Below are positions 12,401-22,219 of a stretch of DNA of 64,000 bases, in pieces. The position numbers were made by a program, and so were the translations under genes. The notes under the pieces are model-generated. The model saw nothing but the letters and a program-made list of their open reading frames with translations. It was not told the DNA's origin and searched no databases. The stretch is from Pseudozyma flocculosa PF-1 (Eukaryota; Basidiomycota; Ustilaginomycetes; Ustilaginales; Ustilaginaceae), in NCBI RefSeq assembly GCF_000417875.1, contig NW_006920877.1, positions 634,782 through 698,781 of the forward strand, given 5' to 3'. Every line of letters starts with the position of its first letter. The stretch's first letter is position 1.

Positions 12401-13776
12401 GGCTGGGCGCCCCACTATACGCACGTCACTGCGGCCTTTGCCTGCGTCTTTCTCATCGTGAGTAGCTGCTCAGCGACACCGGCCGCGACCTGAGCGTTCC
12501 GAGCTATGTCGACCCAACGCTCGCTGACCATGCCCTGCCCGTCTCACATCCCCCGCTCCTTCCGCAGAAAATCGCTCGCCTATTCCCACGCCAGGTCGAC
12601 ACCTACGGCATCTTCAGCAACGCCGAGAGGCTGGCGACGCGCCTGGCCGAGGTGCCTGCGACCAAGTACTCGCGCGTCATCCGCATCCTGCTTGCGCAGG
12701 CATGGAAGAAGATCACCGACCTCAGCCCGAGCATCGGCCTCTACGCCGCCCTCGGCGCCGAGGGATCGCGGCCAGGAGCCATCACTCCGGCCGAGATCAA
12801 GATGGGTGGGCCTTCCGACACCGGTCTGGCGCTGCTCTACAAGCTTCTCGCCCAGCACCAGCAGGCGGACAACCCCTCTGCGATGGTCGAGGGCGCAGAC
12901 GACCCGGCGACGGCAGCAGCTGCAGGTGCCGCCCAGGCCAGCGGCTCGACCGATGTCGGTCTCAGCGTCCTGCAGCCTGCCGACGCCAAGTGGAACACGT
13001 CGACTGCGCCCTCGCCCCAAATTGCCGCGACCGCCATGACGCCGAGCCGGCTGGCGGGCATGGGGTTGAGCTACAGGGGCAACCAGATCGAAGCCGAGAG
13101 CCCGCGGATGCCGTGGAGTACCGACACGCCGTCGGGCCAGCCGCTGCAGCTGCCGCTGTGGATGCAGGAGTCGACGGGCTCCCTCATGGATTCGACCAAC
13201 CAGCTCCGCGATTGGGTCGCCGCCGTCGACGGGTACGCTGGCGACGCGGCGTTTGGCACCAACGGCATGGGCAACATTACTGGTCCTAGCGGTCAATCTG
13301 CCATGACGCCTTCGGGCATGGCCAACCTGCAGCAGCAGCAGCAGCCCGCCGGCGGCAGCATGGCCAGCAACTTTGACAGCGTCCGTGAGTACCCTTGCGC
13401 GTTCCCGGCACAGGCAGCGGGCAACGGCACGCTGACGTCGATCTGGACGCGCGCCGTTCGCAACCTCTCTCCCATCTCGTCGCGTGCAGTCTCGGACCTG
13501 GGCCTTCGTGAGTAGCCGCGCGCGAATTCGCCTTTTTTCTCGGAGGCAGCGTCTTCGCGTTGCCGCACAGACTGGCTGACGGCGACCATCTCCTTCTCCG
13601 CATCGCTTCCCTATCGCCCTGCAGCCATCGATGGACTGGACGTGCTCTTCTTTGACCATCCTACGGTCGCTTCCGAGGCGCAGCAGCCGGTCGGTGCCAC
13701 GACTTCGCAGCCGACCCCTGGCCAACACACGCAGCCGCCGCCGCAGCAGCAGCAGCAGCAGCAGCCACAACAATAG
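9443..13776 (+). CDS. Zn(II)2Cys6 fungal-specific transcription factor
   Basis: Predicted nuclear DNA-binding regulator of 1333 residues; target genes unknown. Exons are 9443-12457, 12568-13384, 13490-13507 (an 18-nt microexon) and 13625-13776. The zinc cluster lies at about residues 157-185 and fits C-x2-C-x6-C-x7-C-x2-C-x6-C (CTSCRKQKARC, then CRRCKAAGIDC). A short heptad-like linker follows (IKSLETQMSDMQAMMGELV), as in dimeric members. The fungal_trans domain runs from about 615 to 900, with NIFGQGVPKFISIFHFEDVF, then SDNGWLPTGMSIRMAQELGL and a RLWFFLFLFDHQ segment. The rest is Gly/Ser/Pro/Gln-rich and the C-terminus ends in poly-Gln. The microexon adds LSDLGL and joins the frame to IDGLDVLFFDHP. 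Confidence 0.88.
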
Positions 13777-14459
13777 AGAGAGGACCAGCAGCGGCTTCAG
13801 GAGTAGATACCAGCCGTCCGGCCAGCTAGAAGGCCTTGCACGAGCAAACACACTCCCAGTTCCGTGCTGCTGGCCCCACATCTCACCGACCGACCGACTT
13901 ACCTGCGCTGGCCCCTTGACATGGGCAACAGACGCCTCGCTCGCACACCCGCGGGCTTGCATCGACGACGCCCACGAGTAGATGGGGTGGACGAGCCCAG
14001 ACCAGAGCGCTGATCGCGGCAGGAAAGAGTTGCACTCTCCAATTTTGGGGGGTGGAAAAAAGGTATTCGCGGACTATTGGACTCTGGTGCATACCGACAA
14101 CGACGAGGTGCGGATGTGTAGACAAGCGGCGACGACGGTATTCTCCTCGGCGAATAAGATGCCGCGGAGCCGACACACCAGAGGCAAGACAACGCTGAAG
14201 AAAGATTGTTGGAGGGTGATGAGCCCCTTTTGTCGATCCATCCCTTCATACCCGCTCTCTTCCCGCCCGCCTCGGGCGGTTGCGGCGAGGACGAGGTCGG
14301 TCGTGGATGTCTCTCGAAAGATGCTGGCGCGACTCGGGCGATCGCTGGTTCCTCGCTGTTGATCCTCCTCATCCGAGCCTCACTCTCGGCCCGAGCCTAG
14401 CGAGGCCGGGACCGGGGAGGCGGCGCATGAGTGAGGCAGCGAGACGACCGGCGAGACGC
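13777..14459. other. Convergent 3' spacer
   Basis: This 683-nt stretch lies between the 3' ends of the Zn2Cys6 gene and RPS0. No repeat, RNA gene or coding signal was recognised. Confidence 0.5.
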
Positions 14460-15518
14460 TTAGTCCCACGAGGTGGTGGTGGGCTCGGCGGCGCCGTCAG
14501 CGGCCCAGTCCTGGGCGCCCTCGGCGGACCAGTCGACGGTAGCGCCCTCGGCGGCGAGGTTGGCGGCAACGGCGAGGGGGACCTCGGTGTTGACGTCGCC
14601 GGCGGCCTCGACGGTGGCGTCACCGCCCTCCTTGGCAGCGGCGGCGGCGGCGGCCGACTCCTGGGCCTCGCGCTCAATCTCTTCGGGGTCGCGGTAGAAG
14701 AACATGTCGGGCATGACGGTGAGGTCCTGGCCCTTGAGGCGGAGGACGGTGCGGCAGAGGAGCCACCAGAGGAGACCGACCGAGTGGCGGCCGCGGACGT
14801 TGCCGGGGATGGCGACGTCGACGAACTTGAGCGGCGAGTCGGAGTCGGCAAACGAGATGCAGGGGATGTTGACGTACGACGCCTCGCGGATGGCCTGGTG
14901 GTCGACGCGCGGGTCGGTGCACACAATCACGCGCGGCTCCTTGTACGAGCGGGTGATGTAGTTGGTGAACGAACCCGGGGTGAAGCGGCCGGCGATGGCC
15001 TGGGCGCCAGTGTTGGTGGCGAACTTGAGCACGGCACGGTGGCCGTAGGGGCGGCCCGAGATGACGCAGATGTCGGCCGGGTTCTCAATGGCAGCCAGGA
15101 TACGGGCAGCGAGGACGATCTTCTCCCAGGTCTTGCCGATGTTGAGCAGGTTGATTCCTGCAGCAGCAAACGAGGATGGGCGGCGCGAAATGGAACAAGG
15201 GAAGGCGAGGAACGACGGTCGGGATGTTCAGCATGCTGCCGCGAGCGGTCTTCGGGCGCTGAAACGCCCTGCCGCAGCAAAGCAGGTCCGGCATGGCGTG
15301 GCCTCTCTTCTCTCCTCTTCTTGTCCGCCTCGCCGGCCTCGTCATGATCCTCGCTGCGATTCCGTCGCTCTCCTTGTACACTCACCGTCAGCGCGGCGCT
15401 TGTAGATGTAGGGGAGCATGGCCTTCTCGGTGTTCTTGGTACCGATGTGGGCCTGGGCGGCCAGGAGGAGCGAGATGTCCTCCTCGGTGGGGTTGAGGGC
15501 AGCAGGGATCTTGGACAT
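14460..15518 (-). CDS. RPS0: 40S ribosomal protein S0/SA (uS2)
   Basis: Small-subunit ribosomal protein of the laminin-receptor-precursor family, needed for 40S maturation. Exons (minus) are 15518-15386 and 15157-14460; the intron is 228 nt. The product is 276 residues. It starts [20 protein letters not shown] and contains [20 protein letters not shown], then [19 protein letters not shown] and [50 protein letters not shown] and [18 protein letters not shown] are all conserved. The C-terminus is the expected Ala/Glu-rich tail ending in TTTSWD. The start context (AAAAAGGTCACC-ATG) is good. It is divergent from the T5orf172 gene. Confidence 0.96.
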
Positions 15519-16109
15519 GGTGACCTTTTTTGGGGGGTTTGGGATGGGTTGAGAGGGAATGGAGAAGGACGGAGGGGGCCTCGAACAAATTTTTGCGTGT
15601 AAGGAGAGAAAGAGAGAAGGTAGGAGGCGTCGGCCGTTGGTGGATATCCTCGCTCTCTGGTGGCAGCGGCGGGCGGGCGCCTGGCTCGACGGCGCCGGGG
15701 CTCTCTGCCCAGAAGACCTGGCAACGGGGTTTCGGCGAGGCCAGCTGGCGTGCAATTTCCGGCTCCGGGTCGCGGTCCGCTCGACATTACCGCAGCACCT
15801 GGCCGTCAGTGGCTTTTCGCATCGGGCGTCTGGGTTGGTGGCAGCTGGAATCGGGGCCTCCACACGCGAAGCTGCGCGCCCAGACCAACACCTCGCCTGG
15901 CTGTCCAAACACGCAGGCCAGGGCCGGCCGGGTTGCTCGTGATCCCCAGCACAGCCACGCCGTCCTGTCGATCCGCCGAGCAACGTCCAACATCCCCCCT
16001 TTGTCGCAGCACACACCGGCCATGGCTGCTCGCTCGTGCGCCCACATCTGAAACATGCCTGCCCGTATTGCTACACGCTCGAACGGATCGTGGACGACCA
16101 GCCGCTGCG
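15519..16109. promoter_or_regulatory. Divergent promoter region of RPS0 and the T5orf172 gene
   Basis: This 591-nt spacer lies between head-to-head genes. A pyrimidine-rich stretch on the RPS0 side is typical of a ribosomal-protein leader. No defined box was recognised. Confidence 0.5.
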
Positions 16110-17882
16110 ATGGAGCCCCGACGTGACCGCACCCGTCCTCCGGCTGCCATCCCGGCCCCGGCCCCGACCCCCAGCTCGACCTCGACAGCGCCTAGCCCCG
16201 GACCGCTCCAGCAACATGCGCTCAACTACCTTCGCCGTGCACAGCAACAATCGCATCATGGCGCGGAAGGTGCTCCTCCGGCCCATGCTGCCAAGCCCTC
16301 TGGGATCGATGAACTGACGGCGCGGCTCCGTCACACGAGCTTGCAGCCCTCTGGACCACGGCACGACAAGCCTCTTCCGGCGCTACCCGATTCCATCGCT
16401 GCCGGTACCGGCAGTGGTCATTCTCAGTATGGCGCGCCGTATCGTCGTGGCGATCGCCCGCTCAGCTTCCCGACGCCTGTCCATTACGTGCATGCCGAGC
16501 TACCCCGTCCGCCGCGAATCTTGGACCTTGCCTCGGACGCCGATCCTCGCCCAGCCGACCCGCTTCGGCCCCCTTTGCCTCCCAGGAGGCCTCGTCCTCC
16601 GCAGCCGATGTCGGCGCCAGCATGTCATCCCAGCAGCATGATGCCTGGCATCATTCCGTTCGACGGCGCTGGATCGAAGCCTGCATTCCCTTGGGAGCTC
16701 GTCCCTGCCAGACGGCAAGAGTCAGCAGTGGCCGCCGAAGGCTCGACTGCAGCTCCTCTTGGTCCGAGGATATCTTCTGCTCCGTCAAGCTCGAAGCCCT
16801 TGTCCGGGATCCGACTCGAGGTGCGGCCCACTGCCAACGGCAGCACAGCATCGACGCCCAAGCGCAAGCCGAGGGCCCAATCGGCCTCGCCCGCGCCTGC
16901 AAACGATAGCCCGATCACGAAGACGGGCATGGTGACCAGCCCGCATCAGCAGCCAGCGAAAGAACAATGCTGGGGTATCAAGCAGGATGGGAATCGATGC
17001 ACGCGCCGGGTCAAGAGGATCAACGGTGTGAGTTCCACGGCGCGTAACAAGGGTGCAGGCAAGGACAAGGGACGCGTCACGTCGACGTCGACTCCAGTCA
17101 CGGACGGAAGCAGCAACCGTCGTCAGGATCGCGCGCCTATCGTCATCGGCGATGACAGCGACGACGAGCATCTCCGGACAAGCGCGTCCGCCAGGAATCG
17201 CAAAGGAAGAGCGGCTGTCTCGCCAGCCGTGGATGATGAAGGCGTCCTCTCCTCGGACGACGAGGCCTACTGCTTCCAACACGTTGCCGAGATTAACAAG
17301 AGCAGCGGTATCTACGTGCCATCCAGAGGCGCGTCCGCCGAGGTGCAGGTGTACGTGGCGTTTGCCGAGTATCTCGACGCCGGGCGTCTCTCGGACCACG
17401 TCCAGGCGCTGCTGCGCAAGGCCATGGCCGAGCCCAGTTCCGCCGCCGACCTCGAGGAGCGGGGCTACCTGTACATCTACGAGCTGCGCGACCGCTCCGA
17501 TGCCGATCGCGTGTGCCTCAAGGTCGGGCGTGCTGTCAACGTCTTTCGGCGGATCAACCAGTGGCGCTCGCAGTGCCAGAGCAAGGACCCGGTGCTACGC
17601 GCCTTTTTCCCGTCGTCCCAGGGGCAGGGCCTCCTCTCTGGAGCCGACGCGCCCGACAGCCCGGGCATCCTGCTCAGCCACAAGTGGGAGCGGCTGGTCC
17701 ACCTCGAGCTCCGCGAGGTCGGCGAAAAGGTCGAGGAGGCATGCCAGGACTGCGGATCGAGGCACCGCGAGATCTTCATGCTGCCGCGCCGCGCCGACCC
17801 CTGCGGCGGCTTCGAGCTGGCCAAGGCCATCGTCGAGAGGTGGATGCGCTTCGTTGTCGCCGTCAACGGCGGCCCAGTCTAG
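16110..17882 (+). CDS. T5orf172 (DUF1766) GIY-YIG-superfamily domain protein
   Basis: A 590-residue protein; function not established. The N-terminal 270 residues are Pro/Ser-rich and probably disordered. A possible zinc site (CWGIKQDGNRC, about 288-298, then YCFQH near 387) comes before the domain. From about residue 450 the T5orf172 fold reads GYLYIYEL, KVGRAVNVFRRINQW, a WERLVHLELREVG helix with the expected acidic residue, and a CQDCGSRHREIF segment near the end. These match the GIY, YIG, Arg and Glu positions of GIY-YIG nucleases, but catalysis cannot be assumed. The start is the first in-frame ATG near the coding-like region; the frame is open further upstream without an ATG. A GTGAGT at 17030 inside a low-complexity part could be an unspliced or optional donor. 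Confidence 0.75.
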   Translation: MEPRRDRTRPPAAIPAPAPTPSSTSTAPSPGPLQQHALNYLRRAQQQSHHGAEGAPPAHAAKPSGIDELTARLRHTSLQPSGPRHDKPLPALPDSIAAGTGSGHSQYGAPYRRGDRPLSFPTPVHYVHAELPRPPRILDLASDADPRPADPLRPPLPPRRPRPPQPMSAPACHPSSMMPGIIPFDGAGSKPAFPWELVPARRQESAVAAEGSTAAPLGPRISSAPSSSKPLSGIRLEVRPTANGSTASTPKRKPRAQSASPAPANDSPITKTGMVTSPHQQPAKEQCWGIKQDGNRCTRRVKRINGVSSTARNKGAGKDKGRVTSTSTPVTDGSSNRRQDRAPIVIGDDSDDEHLRTSASARNRKGRAAVSPAVDDEGVLSSDDEAYCFQHVAEINKSSGIYVPSRGASAEVQVYVAFAEYLDAGRLSDHVQALLRKAMAEPSSAADLEERGYLYIYELRDRSDADRVCLKVGRAVNVFRRINQWRSQCQSKDPVLRAFFPSSQGQGLLSGADAPDSPGILLSHKWERLVHLELREVGEKVEEACQDCGSRHREIFMLPRRADPCGGFELAKAIVERWMRFVVAVNGGPV

Positions 17883-19252
17883 CCATCCCCGATGTACTAG
17901 TACCATAGATTCACTCCAGCGGCTTTGAGAGCGAAAGCGATGCCGCCATCCATGGTAGCTGCGGGGGTGTCTTCTGCTGAATCGGATAGACCAGGCCGCC
18001 CGATTTTTGTTCAGCGCATCCCCGATCCGCTGCGTCCGAGTGCGACTGCACGCACGCAGCGCGTGCTTCAAACCTCGGCCGAGGCTTGGCCTGCTCAAAA
18101 TTGAAAAATTGGGCGTGTCAGGCAGGGTTCGCGGTGCCGGCGCTGCCTTAGGCACAGCAGGGCTGGAAGAATCGGCAGCGAGCGAGCGAGCAAGCAATCA
18201 GGGCAGCCCAGGCGACCGACCGCAGAGAGGCTGAGAGGCTGAGGGAGGAAGGAGCAAGCAGCGTTCTGGCAGGCCGCCTGGGCGCAGGCTGGCGACGGCC
18301 GGGCAGCGGTGCGGGCGAGGCCTGTCGAGGCGGGCCGAGCACCTTCACGTCGATACCTCCAAGCGACATCGTCAAGGCACACCATCCCCCCTGCACCGGC
18401 ACCTATCTCCACCGCCCCCCTCCCTCCTCAACAACTCAAGGTTAGTGTCACTTATGCACGCTGAAGTGGCGAGCGCAGCGACGTCTCCGACCCCGAATGG
18501 ACCGCCCGACGACTCGACATGCTGGCGATGCGGTACGAGGGCCCGGCGGCACCGCGACGACGACGACGACGACGAACACCTCGATGGATCAGCGGCACTT
18601 CGACACGCCATATTCGAGTCGTTACCGTAATCCACGCCGGACGACCATGACCTGACAGCATCAGCCGACGTGTCGAACGGAGGCGGATTCGACTGATTTC
18701 TGGAGGAAGCAGGACCTTTGAGATCTGGTCGGCCGGCCTGGGATGGTCGTGAGGGGCCCGAGATGGTGCAGTTGGAGGCGGGGGAAACGGTCGACTGAAG
18801 GCCGGATCAGAACCACGGCGGTGCCAGCAGCATTCCCCCGGGACAGAGGACAGCGACGTGCTGTCTTTGCTGCGAAGGACGAGTTGCAGAAGTCTGGGAC
18901 TGAAGCCCGTCGGCTGGAAAGGGCGGAAGATGAAACATGCGATGGATCACGCAGGCAGGACGAAGACGACATCCACGCCAACCTCGTCGCCAGCCGATTC
19001 CACCGACCACCGGCCTTGATCTCGCCTTGCCCTTCAGCTCTCGTTCCGAGCCAGTCCTTCCAGCGTCCAGCACCTGCCAGCTCGTTCCGACTCGATTCAA
19101 CCATCGCCCTTCTCTCGTCCGTCGCTGCGTCGCTGCGTGCTCGTCTGCTCGCTCCTTTCGCAGGATCGGTCGCTAGCACACAACACCATTCAAAGGGCCA
19201 AGTTGCTGACCCTGCCCTCGTCCTCTTCCCATCGACAACTCGCAGACACAAA
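17883..19252. promoter_or_regulatory. Upstream region of RPS2, possibly including a 5'-leader intron
   Basis: This 1.37-kb spacer is the promoter region of RPS2. A CT-rich stretch ending CAACTCAAG is followed by GTTAGT at 18441, and a CGCAG lies at 19241-19245, seven bases before the ATG. Together they could bound an 805-nt leader intron, which would put the true promoter near 18100-18400. That stretch is rich in AGGC/GAGCGAGC repeats. Nothing resembling a protein gene was found. Confidence 0.35.
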
Positions 19253-19489
19253 ATGGCTGACGCTGCTCCCCGTGGACGTGGCGGTTTCGGACGTGACCGT
19301 GGTGGCCGTGGCCGCCGTGGCCCCCGCCGTGGTGGTCGCCGCGACGGCGAGAAGGAGGAGTGGGTTCCCGTCACCTCGGTCGGCCGCCTTGTCAAGGACG
19401 GCAAGATCAAGTCGATCGAGGAGATCTACCTCTTCTCGCTCCCCATCAAGGAGTACCAGGCCATCGACCTGCTCCTCCCCAAGCTCAAG

Positions 19490-19524
<35 letters not shown>

Positions 19525-20029
19525 GACCCGTGCCGGTCAGCGCACCCGCTTCAAGGCCTTCGTCGCCGTCGGTGACTCGGACGGCCACCTCGGCCTCGGC
19601 GTCAAGTGCGCCAAGGAGGTCGCCACCGCTATCCGCGGCGCCATCATCCTTGCCAAGCTCTCGGCCATCCCCGTCCGCCGTGGCTACTGGGGTGCTGCTC
19701 TCGGTGAGCCCCACACCGTCCCGATGAAGGTGTCGGGCAAGAGCGCCTCGGTCATGTGCCGTCTCGTCCCCGCCCCCCGTGGTACCGGTATCGTTGCCGC
19801 CCCGGCCTCGAAGCGCATGCTCCAGCTCGCCGGTGTTCAGGACTGCTACACCCAGTCGAGCGGCCAGACGGCCACCATGGGCAACTTCATCAAGGCCACG
19901 TTCGAGGCCGTCGCCAAGACCTACGCCTTCATCACCCCCAACCTCTGGAGGGACATCGCTCCTCCCGCCACCCCCTTCGTCGAGTTCTCGTCGCACCTCG
20001 CCCGTGCCGGCAAGAAGTCCAACTACTAA
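19253..20029 (+). CDS. RPS2: 40S ribosomal protein S2 (uS5)
   Basis: Small-subunit ribosomal protein at the mRNA entry site and important for decoding fidelity. It is intact in one exon: 258 residues, as expected for the family. It opens with an RGG-type region ([20 protein letters not shown]), a known arginine-methylation substrate in other eukaryotes. The uS5 core follows: [18 protein letters not shown], then [51 protein letters not shown], and [18 protein letters not shown]. Codon choice is strongly C-ending, as for a highly expressed gene. The ATG context (ACACAAA-ATGG) closely resembles the RPS23 start. Upstream in-frame extension to 18743 is non-conserved and was not included. Confidence 0.97.
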
Positions 20030-21009
20030 GCGGTTAGCGGAGGACCATCAGCACCAGCAGCAGCAGCAGCAGCGAGGCTGGCGCCGGGCTCGCCAGGCAC
20101 CGCCTCGGCTCCTCTGTTCGGTCCCCACCCTGTGTACAGATACGGTTGATCGTCGGACGGGATCGCGAGGGACTCGTCCTCCCCCACACATACTCCCCCA
20201 TAGCATTGCTCCCCAAAAACAAAAACGTGCCGCTCGCCGCAGCGGCTCCATCCCTCTGAAACCGTCCCTCGCCTCCAGTCTGTACCTCGGGGAGGGACTT
20301 TGCTGCTCCTGCTGCGTGCCGCCCTCCTCGTCTTCGCCTCTGGTAGCGGGATCACTCTCGACGCCCTCCCTCCCATCCCCTTGGTCGTGGTCCGCCCTCT
20401 CCAGTCCCCCCAGATTCCCCCATTCCCCCTTTCTACTTTCTTCAATCCAAAAACCCCCTTTTGTACGCTTGCATCTCGCGCCCTCTGCGTGCGCGCGCAT
20501 CGACCGCGTCGGCGCTCGGCCACTCCCCAGGCCCTTCATGATCATCAATATGAGATGTGCATGCCTCGAAGCATGGCCCGCCCGCCCGCCGCACGTCGGA
20601 AGGAGCAGCGAGACGGTGAGGCCGGGTGCAGCGAAAGACGGTGGTTCTGCCGCCAGCCTCGTTTCCTTTTCTCGCACGAAACAAATGCTCGGACTGATCG
20701 GACGCGCTCGGCGTGCTGGCCAGGCCTGGCTGGTGAAATTCCGGCAGGGCGGCGGGGCAGCGAGCGAGGACCGGGAGGTCCAGGAAGCAAGGCTGGAGGC
20801 GGGCAAGGGCGCTGGGGGCCGCCATCTCCAGACAGAGGGCGGGCCTGCCCGCAACGCCAGGCCAGGCCTTCCCATCGCGGCGCGGGCGGAAACCTCGAAG
20901 ACCGACCCATCGGCGCAGGCTCCACCTTGCACCACCTCACCTCGCCCCATCACCACCTCTCCCCGCCCACCGCCTCCCACCCTCACACACACGTCTCCTT
21001 TGCGCCACG
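20030..21009. other. RPS2 3' region and ATP17 promoter
   Basis: This 980-nt stretch has a short CAG tandem just after the RPS2 stop (about 20052-20073) and a C/T-rich middle. The last 80 nt before the ATP17 ATG are strongly CCAC/CACC-rich. No gene is supported. Confidence 0.5.
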
Positions 21010-21738
21010 ATGTTCTTCCGCAACGTCCAGACCAGCGCACGCTCGCTGAGCCGCTCCGTGGGGCAGCAGCAGGTGCGCCTCAACTCGAGCCTGCCCATCC
21101 CGCCCAAGATTGCCACGCCCAAGTCCGTCTCGGGCCCCGGCGGCTCCTCGACGCGCATGGAGGGCGTCGTCAACTTCTACAAGGCCCTCCCCAAGGGCAA
21201 CGCCCCCGTCCGCCGCGGCGGCGGCATCAAGGCCCGCTACTTTGACGGCGAAAACGCCAGCGGAAAGCCCATCGTCGCTACCCTCTTCACCCTCTTCCTC
21301 ATCGGCTACTCGATCGACTACGCTACCCACCTCCGTGAGTCTTCCCCTTCCGCTCCTGCCGTGCGGCGTCGCTCCTTGGTCGAACGAGGAGGAGAGAAGG
21401 AACGATCCGGGGTTCGAAGGCAGCCGCATAGGGGTATCAATTCGAACCTTGCCCGCCTGGCCAGCCTCGTTCGTTCACATCGGGGCCGATGTCCTGGTGC
21501 CCGTTCCTGCTCCTTGCTGCGGTGATGGCCGAGCTCCCCTTGGCGGTCGATGACTGAGGCGCACTCGGGAGATGGTCGCGCATGGACCAGGCGGACGGTC
21601 CGCTCGTCGAGTCGAGGCACGAGGTGGTCGAATCAAACGCGCGAGCATCGCAGCTAATCCTTTCGATCTACTGTCCACGCACTCGCTCTCCTCCAACCGC
21701 GCTCGGCCGCAGGACACCACAAGAACAACCACCACTGA
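21010..21738 (+). CDS. ATP17: Mitochondrial F1Fo-ATP synthase subunit f
   Basis: Small inner-membrane subunit of the Fo stator, involved in dimerisation. Exons are 21010-21334 and 21713-21738, giving 116 residues. The N-terminus (MFFRNVQTSARSLSRSVGQQ) is a basic, Ser-rich mitochondrial presequence. The mature part has VVNFYKALPKGNAPVRRGG, then one membrane helix (about 90-106: PIVATLFTLFLIGYSIDY) and the short matrix tail ATHLRHHKNNHH. The final exon codes only the last eight residues plus the split Arg codon, and joining it restores the conserved H-rich ending. Without splicing the frame reads into unrelated sequence. It is convergent with the polymerase kappa gene. Confidence 0.93.
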
Positions 21739-22219
21739 GCGTCGAAACCGGAAGGTCGGCAGCGACACTGCGACGTCTACCAAGGTAGGTCAACGTCACG
21801 CCCGATCCGCCTGCGCGCAGTGTGTGTCGGCTCGGTCGGCCCACGTCCCACTGACACTCCATTATCCCTTCCCTTCGTCTCGTCTCATCTCACCTCACTC
21901 AGGCAGGTCATCGCCCTGACTGAGGCGCCACGTCTTGTCGCACCCGCCTCCGACCCCACCTTCTCGATGTTGACACCGGTCTCGTTCAGAGTCGAAGCAA
22001 TGCGTTCCTAGACCTCCATCGACTCTTGGGGCTCGCCCCGTGCTTCGTGTGTGCGAGGCAAGCTGGTGCGACCCCGCCTCTCGTCGCATCTTCGAGCTGC
22101 AGACATGGCTCTGACAGGCGATTATCCATGGAGATTTTGGAACGCCATGGATCTCTGCTACTGATACAAGTTTCCGCGCCCCTCACGATGCGGGCCAGGC
22201 AAGGTATGTGGTGGGCTGG
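21739..22219. other. Convergent 3' spacer
   Basis: This 481-nt stretch lies between ATP17 and the polymerase kappa gene. No feature was recognised. Confidence 0.5.

Noticed and set aside
21408..21424. GGGGTTCGAAGGC in the ATP17 intron as a tRNA B box
   Set aside because: It lacks the terminal CC of the B box and has no A box or cloverleaf upstream. No tRNA was recognised anywhere in the window.
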